A DNA stretch of 64,000 bases from Falsiroseomonas sp041690465 (GCF_041690465.1 NZ_JAWLHG010000003.1:1-64000), one strand, 5' to 3'; shown: positions 32,918-41,818, numbered from the stretch's first letter. Program-made: numbers and translations. Notes: generated from the sequence alone by a model not told the origin.

Positions 32918-34075
32918 ATGCCGTCCGCCGTCGAGATCGCGGTGGTCGGCGGCGGCATCGTCGGGCTCTGCGCCGCGCTGGAGCTGGCGCGCGACGGCGC
33001 GGAGGTGCTGGTGCTGGACAACGCCGCCCGCCACGCCGGCACCACTGCCAATGCCGGCAGCCTGCACGTGCAGATGCAGAGCCGCTTCATCCGCATGTAT
33101 CCCGCGCAGGTGCCGGGGCTGGAACGCTCGCTGCCGCTCTATGTCGCGGCAGCACGGCGCTGGGCCGAGATGGAGGCGGAACTCGGCACCAGCTTCGAGC
33201 TGACGGCATCGGGCGGGTTGATGGTGGCGGAAACCTCCGACTCCTACGAGTTCCTCGCTCGCAAATGCGAACGTGAGAAGCGCCTCGGCCTGCAGGTCGA
33301 GATGCTCGGCCGCGCCGAGCTGGCGCGCATCGCGCCGTATCTCGGCGAGGCGGTGATCGGCGCCGAGTTCTGCGCCGAGGAAGGCAAGCTCAACCCCCTG
33401 CTGGCGAACCAGGCCGTGCGGCGCGCGCTGCTGGCGCACGGCGGCGTGCTGCTGCCGGAAGCGCGGGTGGACAGGCTGGAGCGCGCGACAGGTGCCGGCT
33501 GGCTGCTGCATGGTCCATTCGGCACGCTGCGGGCCGGCCGGGTGCTGTTGGCCGCCGGCGCCGGCACCGGCACGTTGCTGGCCCCGCTCGGCCTGGAGGT
33601 GCCGACGGTGGCGGAGCCGCTCCACATGAACGTCACGGAAGCGACAGCCCCGCTGATCGGCCACCTCGTGCAGCATGCGGAACGGATGATCACGCTGAAG
33701 CAGCTCGCCGCCGGCCAGGTGGTAATCGGTGGCGGCTGGCCGGCGCGCTTCGCCGGACCGCGCGAGCATCCGACGGTGGAGGCGTCCAGCCTGATCGGCA
33801 ACCTGCGCCTCGCCAGCCACATCGTTCCACGGCTCGCACGGCTGCGGCTGCTGCGCAGTTGGGCCGGCGTGAACACCACGGTGGACGGGCGATGCGTGCT
33901 GGGCGAGGCCCCAGGCCTGCCTGGCATCTTCCTCGCCGTGCCTGGCGATGCCGGCTACACGCTCGGGCCGCTGGTCGGCCGGCTTGCCGCGGCGGCGCTG
34001 CGCGGCTGCGACGGGGGCTTCGACATTGCGCCCTATTCCGCCGTGCGCTTCGCCGGTGCCGCCGCGACAGCGTGA
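32918..34075 (+). CDS. FAD-dependent amino/imino-acid dehydrogenase, beta-type subunit (copy 2)
   Basis: A 385-residue DAO-family flavoprotein with GGGIVG at 11-16, ANAGSLHVQ, and a C-terminal LRSWAGVNTTVDGRCVLGEA. It is a paralogue of the protein at 22144, sharing the N-terminal loop, the NVTE segment and GGGWPAR. A GTG at 32912 overlapping the upstream stop is an alternative start. It is the last gene of the rightward unit and converges with the IclR gene, leaving 1 bp between the stops. Together with the preceding gene it forms a complete second dehydrogenase. Confidence 0.86.
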   Translation: MPSAVEIAVVGGGIVGLCAALELARDGAEVLVLDNAARHAGTTANAGSLHVQMQSRFIRMYPAQVPGLERSLPLYVAAARRWAEMEAELGTSFELTASGGLMVAETSDSYEFLARKCEREKRLGLQVEMLGRAELARIAPYLGEAVIGAEFCAEEGKLNPLLANQAVRRALLAHGGVLLPEARVDRLERATGAGWLLHGPFGTLRAGRVLLAAGAGTGTLLAPLGLEVPTVAEPLHMNVTEATAPLIGHLVQHAERMITLKQLAAGQVVIGGGWPARFAGPREHPTVEASSLIGNLRLASHIVPRLARLRLLRSWAGVNTTVDGRCVLGEAPGLPGIFLAVPGDAGYTLGPLVGRLAAAALRGCDGGFDIAPYSAVRFAGAAATA

Positions 34076-34076
34076 C

Positions 34077-34922
34077 CTACTCGATCGCCGCCTGGATGCG
34101 CGCGGCGGCTTCCAGCAACTCACCAAGAAAGCTGGTGCGCAGCTCCTCGAGCGAGACACGCGAGGTCGGGCCGCAGATGTTGATCGCACCCACCGTCACG
34201 CCGCCACGTCCGCGCAACGGCACCGAGAGCGAGCGCAGCCCGAGTTCCAGTTCCTCGTCCACGATGCACCAGCCCTGGCGTCGTGCCTGTTCGACCGCCT
34301 CAAGCAGCCTGCCCTTGGCCGTCACCGTCTTCGGCGTGCGCGGCTCCGGGCGGGCCGAGGCCAGCACGCGCTCCGCCGCCGCGGGCGTGAGGCCGGCGAG
34401 CAGGACACGGCCGACCGAGGTGCAATAGGCCGGCGTGCGGCTGCCGACGCGCAGGTCCACGTTGATCAGGTGCCGCGCGCTCGGGATGTGCAGCACGTAG
34501 AGCACGTCGGCCCCGTCGAGCACCGCGCCGTAGCAGGATTCCCCCAGCCGCTCCGAAAGGCCCGCGAGCACCGGCCTGGCGATGTCCCACACCGATGAGC
34601 CCGCCATCACGGCATGGCCGAGTTCGAGCAGCCGCGGTGTCAGCGCGAAGCGCTTGCCATCCGTCTCGGCGTAGCCGGCATGCGTGAGCGTCAGCAGGAA
34701 GCGGCGCGCGCTGGCACGGGTGAGGCCGGCATATTCCGCGACCTCGCTGAGCGTCATGCGCGGCCGTTCGCGGCGGAAGGCCTTCAGCACCTCGAACAGG
34801 CGCAGAACCGAATGGACCAGCTCGCGGTCCGCGCCGGTCCGCGCCTCCGTGTCGAGGTCGTCGGCCGCGAAGGTGGCGACGGAGACCGTCTCGCCGCGCA
34901 GCCGCGCCTTGTCATGCTCCAT
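34077..34922 (-). CDS. IclR-family transcriptional regulator
   Basis: A 281-residue regulator with an N-terminal winged helix-turn-helix (MTLSEVAEYAGLTRASARRF) and a C-terminal effector domain containing YVLHIPSARHLINVDLRVGS and CTSVGRVLLAG. Many IclR proteins repress or activate divergent catabolic operons. Here the divergent genes are a sugar-type ABC transporter and catabolic enzymes, and the 187-bp intergenic region holds several palindromes with GCGAA/TTCGC half-sites. The ATG at 34922 follows GGAAGG. A longer frame extends into the intergenic region but lacks an HTH-related sequence. Confidence 0.92.
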   Translation of the reverse strand: MEHDKARLRGETVSVATFAADDLDTEARTGADRELVHSVLRLFEVLKAFRRERPRMTLSEVAEYAGLTRASARRFLLTLTHAGYAETDGKRFALTPRLLELGHAVMAGSSVWDIARPVLAGLSERLGESCYGAVLDGADVLYVLHIPSARHLINVDLRVGSRTPAYCTSVGRVLLAGLTPAAAERVLASARPEPRTPKTVTAKGRLLEAVEQARRQGWCIVDEELELGLRSLSVPLRGRGGVTVGAINICGPTSRVSLEELRTSFLGELLEAAARIQAAIE

Positions 34923-34961
34923 CTCGCAACCTTCCCGTCTGGCGGGCCGATCCTGTCCTCC

Positions 34962-34976
34962 GTTCGCGCTGCGAAC
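34962..34976. promoter_or_regulatory. Candidate IclR operator 1
   Basis: GTTCGC-GCT-GCGAAC is a perfect 15-bp palindrome 40 bp upstream of the iclR-type gene start. Its half-site recurs at 35045-35062. IclR-family operators are commonly 13-15 bp palindromes of this kind. Confidence 0.5.
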
Positions 34977-35017
34977 AAGAGGGGCCACGGCGAGGCCCGA
35001 CCCGATGGCCCCTCTTG
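34976..35017. repeat. 12-bp inverted repeat in the divergent intergenic region
   Basis: CAAGAGGGGCCA at 34976-34987 pairs perfectly with TGGCCCCTCTTG at 35006-35017 across an 18-bp spacer. The right arm overlaps a possible -35 box (TTGCTG, 35015-35020) for the ABC operon. It could be a second operator pair or an RNA hairpin. Confidence 0.5.
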
Positions 35018-35044
35018 CTGGACGCCGAGCAATCCTGTTCACTC

Positions 35045-35062
35045 TGCGAAAGAGTGTTCGCA
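35045..35062. promoter_or_regulatory. Candidate IclR operator 2
   Basis: TGCGAA-N6-TTCGCA is a perfect inverted repeat 48 bp before the ABC binding-protein ATG, using the same GCGAA half-site as operator 1 but with a different spacing. It would overlap the likely transcription start of the ABC operon, consistent with repression. Confidence 0.45.
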
Positions 35063-35109
35063 TAGCAGCAAGGCCCGCCAAGGGGCGGGACCGTCACGGG
35101 AGAGAAGGC

Positions 35110-36438
35110 ATGTCCGATCGCAACATGACGGTCCTTGGCCGTCGCTCGGTGCTCGGTGGCGCCGTAGGCCTCGGCCTCGGTGCGCCGATGCTGGCGCGGG
35201 CGCAGGCGCAGACGACGCTGCGCTGGTGGTCGCCCCAGACGGCACCGGCGCAACGCGAAGCCTACAACTTCCAGATCCGCGCGTTCGAGCAGGCGAATCC
35301 GGGCGTGCGCGTGGTGTTCGAGGCGACCAGCGACGAGGGCTACCCGGCCCAGATGGCCGCCGCCTTCGCTTCGCAGCAGGTGCCGAGCGTGGTGACGCAC
35401 CTGCCTTCCTTCGCGCTCGCGACCTATTGGCAGAACGGCCTGCTGGAGCCGATGAACGACGTGATCCAGGCGGTCGGCCCGGAGAACTACTACGAGGGCG
35501 CGAACCGCATCTACGAGATCACGCCGGGCCAGTATTGCGGCACCGGCATCGGCAATTCGGCGGCCAACATGATGTGGGTCCGTACCGACCTGATGCAGGC
35601 GGCGGGCATCGCCGAGGCGCCGCGAACCTGGGACCAGCTGCGCGACGCCTGCCGCAAGATGCAGGGCCGCGGCGTGTTCGGCGCGCCGCTGCCCTATGGC
35701 CGCAACTCGATGACCAGCCTGATCTTCATCTGCTTCGTGCATGGCGCGGGCGGGCAGATCTTCTCGCCCGACCTGCAGGTGGCAGTGGACAGCGATGCCT
35801 TCCGCAACGCGCTCGAATTCTACAAGTCCATGCGCGAGCTCTGCCCGCCGGGCGCGACGAACTATTCCTGGGGCGACAGCCTAACGGCCTTCGTCTCCGG
35901 CGCCACGGCGACCGGCATCTACACCGGCCGCGTGCTGGCGAACGTGAACGCGCAGAATCCGCGCATCGCGGATGCCATCGCCTGCCACCGCTACCCGACC
36001 ATCTCGGCGAACGTGCCGCATTGGACGTTCAACGACTTCCCGAGCGTGATGATCCCGAAGGTCGCGCCCAACATGCCGCTGGCCAAGCGTTTCGCGGCGC
36101 ATCTCTTCCAGCCGGAAGGTTACATCCGCCAGCTGCACGCGGCACCCGGCCATGTGTTGCCGGTGCTGAAAACCATCTCGGCGATGCCGCAGTACCAGGA
36201 GAACGCGCTGATCAACAAGTATCGCGCAATGGTCGACCTGATGTCGGAGAGCGCGGCCGCCGGCCACAACCTCGGCTGGGAAAGCCCGCGTCACCGGCCG
36301 AACGTGCATGCCGGCCGGATCATCGCCAGCCATGTGCTTTCGGAGGCGGTGCAGCGCTACGTCCTCAACAACGAGCCGATGGCGCAGGTGGTCTCCACCA
36401 CGGCGCAGCGGCTCGACCAGCTGATGAAGGCGTCCTGA
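35110..36438 (+). CDS. Sugar-type ABC transporter substrate-binding protein
   Basis: A 442-residue family 1 (UgpB/MalE-like) extracellular solute-binding protein. It starts with a Tat-type signal (GRRSVLGGAVGLGLGAP, cleavage near ARAQA), then TLRWWSPQTAPAQ and FEQANPGVRVVFEATSDEG, typical of carbohydrate-binding receptors. The ATG follows GGGAGAGAAGG. It is the first gene of a rightward unit with two permeases, an ATPase and catabolic enzymes. Likely ligand is a sugar, sugar acid or oligosaccharide; the exact one is unknown. Confidence 0.92.
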   Translation: MSDRNMTVLGRRSVLGGAVGLGLGAPMLARAQAQTTLRWWSPQTAPAQREAYNFQIRAFEQANPGVRVVFEATSDEGYPAQMAAAFASQQVPSVVTHLPSFALATYWQNGLLEPMNDVIQAVGPENYYEGANRIYEITPGQYCGTGIGNSAANMMWVRTDLMQAAGIAEAPRTWDQLRDACRKMQGRGVFGAPLPYGRNSMTSLIFICFVHGAGGQIFSPDLQVAVDSDAFRNALEFYKSMRELCPPGATNYSWGDSLTAFVSGATATGIYTGRVLANVNAQNPRIADAIACHRYPTISANVPHWTFNDFPSVMIPKVAPNMPLAKRFAAHLFQPEGYIRQLHAAPGHVLPVLKTISAMPQYQENALINKYRAMVDLMSESAAAGHNLGWESPRHRPNVHAGRIIASHVLSEAVQRYVLNNEPMAQVVSTTAQRLDQLMKAS

Positions 36439-36473
36439 CCGGGCCAAGTCGGCAGGGGAGGGCGGCGGAAGGC

Positions 36474-37439
36474 ATGTCGGCACGCGGCGACCCTGCCGTA
36501 TCCGGACGCGTTGATCCATCGGGCGTCACCGCGGCAGACCGCGCCGCGGTGAACCCGCTCGACCGCGGCTATGCGTTGCTTGGCGTGCTGCTCATCGCGC
36601 CGACGGTGCTGATCTTCTGCGCGGTCATCGTCTATCCGCTGGTCTCCGCGCTCTATCTCAGCCTGTTCACGATCTTCACCCCGACCCTCTCCGGCAACTT
36701 CGTCGGGCTGCGCAACTACGCGGAGCTGGCGGGCTCGCACGAGTTCTGGCGGTCGCTGCTGAACAACCTGATCTGGACGCTGATGACGCTGTCCCTGCAG
36801 ATCGTGCTCGGCGTTGCGGCGGCGCTGATGTTGAACCAGGCGATCTTCATGCGGTCGCTGGCGCGCAGCCTGATCCTGTTTCCCTATTTCGTCTCCACCG
36901 TGGTCGCCGTGCTGGTCTGGCGCTGGCTGTTCAACGACCTCTATGGCGTGCTCAACCATTTCCTGATGTGGGCGGGCCTGCTCGACATGCCGCTCGATTG
37001 GCTGGGCACGATGCCGAATGCGATGGTCAGCGTGGTGCTGGTCGGCGCATGGAAATACTTCCCGTTCGTCGTCATTGCCGTGCTTGCCCGGCTGCAGACC
37101 ATCCCCGAACAGCTCTACGAGGCCGCGACGATCGACGGTGCCGGCGCCTGGGGCCGCTTCTGGGACGTGACCTTGCCGCAACTGCGCGACGTGCTGGTGG
37201 TGGTCGTGCTGCTGCGCGCGATCTGGGACTTCAAGGAATTCGACCTGATCTACCTGCTCACCGGCGGCGGGCCGATCATCGGCACCCAGACGCTGCCGCT
37301 GATGGTCTACAAGGAAGCCTTCGGCATGAACGAGATGGGCCGCGCTTCCGCTGTGGCCGTCGCGATGATGCTGGTGATGCTGGTCTTCATGCTGGCCTAT
37401 TTCCGCGTGCTGCGCGCCCGGGGGGAGGAGCCGCGGTGA
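36474..37439 (+). CDS. ABC sugar transporter permease (MalF/UgpA type)
   Basis: A 321-residue permease with six predicted membrane helices after a 30-residue cytosolic leader. The EAA coupling loop is visible as YEAATIDGAGAWGRFWDVTL followed by PQL. ATG at 36474 follows a GGGGAGGGCGG purine run. It lies 35 bp after the binding protein and overlaps the second permease as GTGA. Confidence 0.93.
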   Translation: MSARGDPAVSGRVDPSGVTAADRAAVNPLDRGYALLGVLLIAPTVLIFCAVIVYPLVSALYLSLFTIFTPTLSGNFVGLRNYAELAGSHEFWRSLLNNLIWTLMTLSLQIVLGVAAALMLNQAIFMRSLARSLILFPYFVSTVVAVLVWRWLFNDLYGVLNHFLMWAGLLDMPLDWLGTMPNAMVSVVLVGAWKYFPFVVIAVLARLQTIPEQLYEAATIDGAGAWGRFWDVTLPQLRDVLVVVVLLRAIWDFKEFDLIYLLTGGGPIIGTQTLPLMVYKEAFGMNEMGRASAVAVAMMLVMLVFMLAYFRVLRARGEEPR

Positions 37440-38266
37440 GGAAGCTGGCCGGCCGCCTCGCCTTCAACCTGTTCGCCTGGACGATCGTTCTCGTCACCGC
37501 CTTTCCGCTCGTCTGGATGGTGATCACCTCGGTCAAGCCGCAGTTCGAGCTGTTCCGCATCCCGCCGACCTTCTGGCCGGAGCAGATCACCTTCGAGCAC
37601 TACGCCCGCCTGCTGTGGGACACGCCCTTCCTGCTCTACATGCGCAATTCGCTGGTGCTCTCCACCGCGACGACGCTGCTGGTGGTGGCGGTGGCCACCC
37701 TCGGCGCGCACAGCCTGGTGCGGTTCCGCTACCGCGGGCGGGAGAGGCTGGCGCAGCTGGTTCTGTTCACCTACCTGTTGCCATCCGTCGTACTGATCCT
37801 GCCGCTCTACCTGATGATGGTCTGGCTCGGCGTGGCGAATTCGCTGCTGAGCCTGGTGATCGCCTACACCACCTTCGCGCTGCCCTATGCGCTGTGGCTG
37901 CTGCGCAGCTTCATGCAGGGCATTCCGGACGATCTGGAGAATGCGGCGCTGGTGGATGGCGCGACGCGCATGGGCGCCTTCTTCGACGTGATCCTGCCGC
38001 AGGCGCTGCCGGGCATCATCTCGACCAGCCTGTTCACCTTCATCCTGTCCTGGAACGAATACCTCTACGCGCTGGTGCTGGTGAATACCGACGAGGCGCG
38101 TCCGCTCACCACCGGCGTGATGAACATGCTCATCAGCGCCTTCAACATCGAATGGTCCCTGCTGATGGCCGCTTCGGTCATGATGAGCATTCCCCTGATC
38201 ATCATCTTCGCATTCCTGCAGAAATTCCTGACGCGCGGCTTCGGCGCTGGCGGAGTCAAGGGATGA
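37436..38266 (+). CDS. ABC sugar transporter permease (MalG/UgpE type)
   Basis: A 276-residue permease with about six membrane helices. The EAA loop is LENAALVDGATRMGAFFDVI followed by LPQALPG, and the end is FLQKFLTRGFGAGGVKG, typical of the MalG group. The GTG start overlaps the preceding stop (GTGA), and the ATPase ATG overlaps its own stop, so all three are translationally coupled. Confidence 0.93.
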   Translation: MRKLAGRLAFNLFAWTIVLVTAFPLVWMVITSVKPQFELFRIPPTFWPEQITFEHYARLLWDTPFLLYMRNSLVLSTATTLLVVAVATLGAHSLVRFRYRGRERLAQLVLFTYLLPSVVLILPLYLMMVWLGVANSLLSLVIAYTTFALPYALWLLRSFMQGIPDDLENAALVDGATRMGAFFDVILPQALPGIISTSLFTFILSWNEYLYALVLVNTDEARPLTTGVMNMLISAFNIEWSLLMAASVMMSIPLIIIFAFLQKFLTRGFGAGGVKG

Positions 38267-39369
38267 CCCGCAGCGAGGAAGGCGAGGTCCGCTTCGAGAA
38301 GGTCCGCAAGGCGTTCGGCACCGCCGTCGCCGTGCGGGAGCTGGACCTTGCGATCCGTGGCGGGGAGTTCGTCAGCCTTCTCGGCCCCTCCGGCTGCGGC
38401 AAGACCACCACGCTGCGCATGCTGGCGGGGCTCGAGTTTCCCACCTCCGGCACGATCTCGATCGGCGGTCGGGTGGTGAACGAGGTGGCGCCCGGCGCGC
38501 GCGACGTGGCGATGGTGTTCCAGTCCTACGCGCTCTACCCGCACATGACCGTGGCGGAGAACATCGCCTACCCGCTGAAGAAGCGCGGCGTCGCGCGCCT
38601 CGAGCGCGAGGCGCGCGTGCGCCAGGTTGCGGAGACGCTGCAGCTTTCGGCCCTGCTGCCGCGCAAGCCTCGCCAGCTCTCCGGCGGCCAGCAGCAGCGC
38701 GTCGCGCTGGGCCGTGCGCTGGTGCGCGATCCCCGCGTCTTCCTGCTCGATGAGCCGCTCTCCAACCTCGATGCCAAGCTGCGCGCGCACATGCGCTCTG
38801 AGCTGATCGAGTTGCACCGGCGCGTCGGCCGCACCTTCGTCTATGTCACGCACGACCAGCTCGAGGCGATGACGATGTCGGACCGCATCGCGGTGATGCA
38901 TGAGGGCGTGCTGCAGCAGTTCGGCACGCCGGGCGAGGTGTACAACCAACCGGCCAACCTGTTCGTCGCCGCCTTCATCGGCGCACCCGCGATGAACCTG
39001 CTGCGCGGCCGTGCGGCGGAGGGCGGCTTCACCCACCCGACGGTGCGTCTCGGCTTCGCAGGAGCGGCGCCTGGAGCGGGGCGCGATCTGGTGCTCGGGC
39101 TGCGGCCGGAGGATGTCACGCTCGGCACCGGTCCCTTCGCCGCGCGCGTACGCCTGGTGGAGCCGACCGGCCATGAGCAGATCGCGCAACTCGATATAGA
39201 GGGGGGCGATACGCTTACCATTCGCGCAGATGCCGAGGCGCCGCTCACCGCCGGCGAAACGCTGCGGTGGGGCGTGCGCGCGCCGCGGCTGCACCTGTTC
39301 GACGCGACGACGGGCAATCGGCTGGAGGCCGCGGTGATGATGCCGCAGGCCGCCGCCGCGTCCGGCTGA
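38263..39369 (+). CDS. ABC sugar transporter ATP-binding protein (UgpC/MalK type)
   Basis: A 368-residue ATPase with Walker A GPSGCGKTT at 41-49, signature LSGGQQQR at 139-146, Walker B VFLLDEP at 159-165 and the switch histidine in VTHDQLEAMTMSDR. A C-terminal TOBE-like domain (about 240-360) is present, as in MalK/UgpC ATPases for carbohydrates. It starts at an ATGA overlap and is followed 16 bp later by the DapA-family gene. Confidence 0.95.
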   Translation: MTRSEEGEVRFEKVRKAFGTAVAVRELDLAIRGGEFVSLLGPSGCGKTTTLRMLAGLEFPTSGTISIGGRVVNEVAPGARDVAMVFQSYALYPHMTVAENIAYPLKKRGVARLEREARVRQVAETLQLSALLPRKPRQLSGGQQQRVALGRALVRDPRVFLLDEPLSNLDAKLRAHMRSELIELHRRVGRTFVYVTHDQLEAMTMSDRIAVMHEGVLQQFGTPGEVYNQPANLFVAAFIGAPAMNLLRGRAAEGGFTHPTVRLGFAGAAPGAGRDLVLGLRPEDVTLGTGPFAARVRLVEPTGHEQIAQLDIEGGDTLTIRADAEAPLTAGETLRWGVRAPRLHLFDATTGNRLEAAVMMPQAAAASG

Positions 39370-39385
39370 GACATCGGAGGAAAAC

Positions 39386-40291
39386 ATGGACCGCAACAGT
39401 ATGGACTGGTCTGGGCCGATGCCCGCCGTGACCACCCCCTTCGACGCGCAGGGCCGCATCGACGCCAGTTCCTTTCGCGCCAACGTCGCGCGGCTGCTCG
39501 ATGCCGGCGCCACCGGCATTGTCGCCTGTGGCTGCACCGGCGAGTTCTGGAGCCTGTCGCTCGATGAGCGGAAGTCGCTCTACGCCGAGGCGGTCGCCGG
39601 TGCGGCAGGCCGCGGCACGGTGATCGTCGGCACCGGCTGCGTCGGAGCGGCCGACACCATTTTGCTTGCGCACGCCGCGAAGGCAGCGGGCGCAGATGGC
39701 GTGCTGGTGCTGCCGCCCTATTTCGTGAAGCTCACCGATGACGAGATCTTCGCGCATTTCGAGGCGGTCTCCGCCGCCTCGCCGCTGCCGATCGTCGCCT
39801 ACAACATTCCGGGCAATGCGGTGAACGCGATCTCGCCGGCGCTGGCCTCGCGCCTTGCCGAACTCGACAAGGTGGTAGCGATCAAGGAGAGCAGCGGCGA
39901 CTGGAACAACTTCTACGCAACCCTGCTCGCGGTGAAGGATCGCATCCGGGTCTTCTGCGGGCCGTCCTCCGTGTTCGGCGTGCCCGCGATCCATGCTGGC
40001 GCGGACGGCACGGTGGATTGCTTCCCGAATGTCTGGCACGGCACGCTCGACCTCTGGTACGCGGCCCGCGATCCGGCGCGGCTGGCGGAGGCGGAGAAGC
40101 TGCAGGCCACCTCGCGCAGGCTGACGGATCTCTTCGTCACCGGCGGGCGCACGCTCTATCCCGCGACCAAGGCAGCGATGGACATGCTTGGCTTTCCCGG
40201 TGGCGGCGTACCTCGGCCGCCGCTCCAGCCGCTGAGGGGCGAGCCGCTCGCCGGGCTCCGAGATGGCCTGGCGCAGCTCGGGATCGGGTGA
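39386..40291 (+). CDS. DapA-family lyase (copy 2)
   Basis: A 301-residue DHDPS/NAL-family aldolase or dehydratase. GCTGE is at 49-53, Tyr139 in AYNIPG and Schiff-base Lys167 in AIKESS. The true-DHDPS arginine after YNxP is missing (GNAVNA follows). Behind a sugar ABC transporter it fits a keto-deoxy sugar-acid aldolase/dehydratase or sialic-acid-like lyase better than lysine synthesis. The start has a textbook GGAGG site (CGGAGGAAAACATGG). It is only distantly similar to the copy at 23429. Confidence 0.87.
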   Translation: MDRNSMDWSGPMPAVTTPFDAQGRIDASSFRANVARLLDAGATGIVACGCTGEFWSLSLDERKSLYAEAVAGAAGRGTVIVGTGCVGAADTILLAHAAKAAGADGVLVLPPYFVKLTDDEIFAHFEAVSAASPLPIVAYNIPGNAVNAISPALASRLAELDKVVAIKESSGDWNNFYATLLAVKDRIRVFCGPSSVFGVPAIHAGADGTVDCFPNVWHGTLDLWYAARDPARLAEAEKLQATSRRLTDLFVTGGRTLYPATKAAMDMLGFPGGGVPRPPLQPLRGEPLAGLRDGLAQLGIG

Positions 40292-40298
40292 GGCGATC

Positions 40299-41081
40299 AT
40301 GGATCTCGGAATCCGCGGCAGGCAGGCGATCGTCTGCGCAGCCAGCAAGGGCCTCGGTCGCGCCTGTGCCGAAAGCCTTGCGCGCGAGGGCTGCGACCTG
40401 ACGCTCAACGCGCGCACGCCCGGCCCATTGGAGGAAGCGGCCGAGGCGATCCGCCGCGCCCATGGCGTGCGCGTGACGACGGTGGCCGGCGACATCAACA
40501 GCGAGGCCGGGCGCGACGCGCTGCTTGCCGCCTGTCCTTCGCCCGAGATCCTCGTCACCAGCCCCGGCACGCGCCAGGTTCCCGGCGATTTCCGCCAATG
40601 GGACCGCGCCGAGTGGGACAAGTGGTGGAACGAGCATTTCTACACCGGGGTCGAGCTGATCCGCCGCACCGCGCCCGGGATGTGCGAGCGGAAGTTCGGG
40701 CGGATCGTCAACATCTCCGTCTCCTTCATTAAGTTCCCGCAGGTCGGCTTCGCGCACAGCCATTCGGCGCGCGCCGGGCTTGCCGCCGCGATCGCCGCGA
40801 TGGCGCGGGAGCTCATCCCGCACAACGTCACGGTGAACAGCGTCTGCCCCGGCCTGTTCGACACCGAGGCGCTGCGCGTGAACCTGCACGGCCACGCAAA
40901 GCGCGGCAACACGACCTATGAGGCCATCGTGGCGGACCGGCTGAAGACCTGCCCGGCCGGCCGCTTCGCCGATCCGTCGGAGTGCGGCGACCTGGTCGCC
41001 TATCTGTGCAGCGCCCAGGCGGGCTTCATGACGGCGCAGAACATCGTCAACGATGGCGGCTTCTACCAGGGCCTGTTCTGA
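40299..41081 (+). CDS. Atypical SDR with degenerate catalytic motif
   Basis: A 260-residue Rossmann protein of the SDR superfamily with the cofactor loop AASKGLG at 14-20 and the terminal NIVNDGGFYQG. The usual YxxxK is replaced: Ser154 stands where Tyr is expected and Arg158 where Lys is expected (HSHSARAGL). This matches a known SDR branch in which the tyrosine is lost and an arginine precedes AGL. It may have another mechanism or a structural role. It shares bases with the following SDR (TGATG), so the two may form a heteromer or act in sequence. Confidence 0.82.
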   Translation: MDLGIRGRQAIVCAASKGLGRACAESLAREGCDLTLNARTPGPLEEAAEAIRRAHGVRVTTVAGDINSEAGRDALLAACPSPEILVTSPGTRQVPGDFRQWDRAEWDKWWNEHFYTGVELIRRTAPGMCERKFGRIVNISVSFIKFPQVGFAHSHSARAGLAAAIAAMARELIPHNVTVNSVCPGLFDTEALRVNLHGHAKRGNTTYEAIVADRLKTCPAGRFADPSECGDLVAYLCSAQAGFMTAQNIVNDGGFYQGLF

Positions 41082-41818
41082 TGCCTGACGCGGCGCTGCT
41101 GCCCGCCAACGGCCGCGTCGCGGCGGTCTCAGGCGCCGGGCGCGGCCTCGGCGCGGCCATCGCGCGGCGCCTGCACGCGGAGGGATTCGCGCTCGCGCTC
41201 GGCGTGCGCGATCCGGCGCGTGCCGAAGCCGCGCTCGCGTTGCAAGGCGGCGCGCCCGTCACCTGGCACCGCTACGACACCGCGAAGCCGGAAACCGCCG
41301 CGTCCTGGATCGCCGAAGCGGTCGCCGGGCATGGCCGCCTCGATGCGCTGGTGAACAATGCCGGCATCCTCCGACGTTTCACGCTGGACGAAGGCGACGA
41401 GGCCGATCTGGACGAGATGTGGGCGGTGAACGTGAAGGGGCCGCTGCGTGCCATCCGCGCCGCCATGCCGCATCTGCGCGCCGCAGGACACGGGCGGCTG
41501 GTGAACATCGCCTCCACCGACGGCAAGCGCATCCGCGATCCTTCCGCGCCGGTCGGCTATGCCATGACGAAGCACGCGCTGATGGCGCTGACGCATGCGG
41601 CGCGCTTCGCCGGCCATGCCGATGGCGTGCGCGCGACGGCACTCTGCCCCGGCGCGATCGACACCGACCTGATCGCAAGCCTGCCGGGTGCGACGCCGGC
41701 GGCGGGGCGGATGCAGCCGGAGACGGTGGCGGAGCTCGTCTGCCTGCTGCTGCGCCTGCCGGACCAGGCGGCGGTCGCCGAGCTGATCGTCAACACGCGC
41801 TTGGAATCCACGCTCTGA
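41081..41818 (+). CDS. SDR-family oxidoreductase
   Basis: A 245-residue classical SDR with SGAGRGLG at 17-24, NNAG at 92-95, Ser145, and Tyr160/Lys164 (YAMTK). All catalytic residues are present, unlike the preceding gene. ATG shares one base with the upstream stop. Likely role is oxidation of a sugar or sugar-acid hydroxyl in the ABC-linked pathway. Substrate and cofactor preference are not evident. Confidence 0.87.
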   Translation: MPDAALLPANGRVAAVSGAGRGLGAAIARRLHAEGFALALGVRDPARAEAALALQGGAPVTWHRYDTAKPETAASWIAEAVAGHGRLDALVNNAGILRRFTLDEGDEADLDEMWAVNVKGPLRAIRAAMPHLRAAGHGRLVNIASTDGKRIRDPSAPVGYAMTKHALMALTHAARFAGHADGVRATALCPGAIDTDLIASLPGATPAAGRMQPETVAELVCLLLRLPDQAAVAELIVNTRLESTL

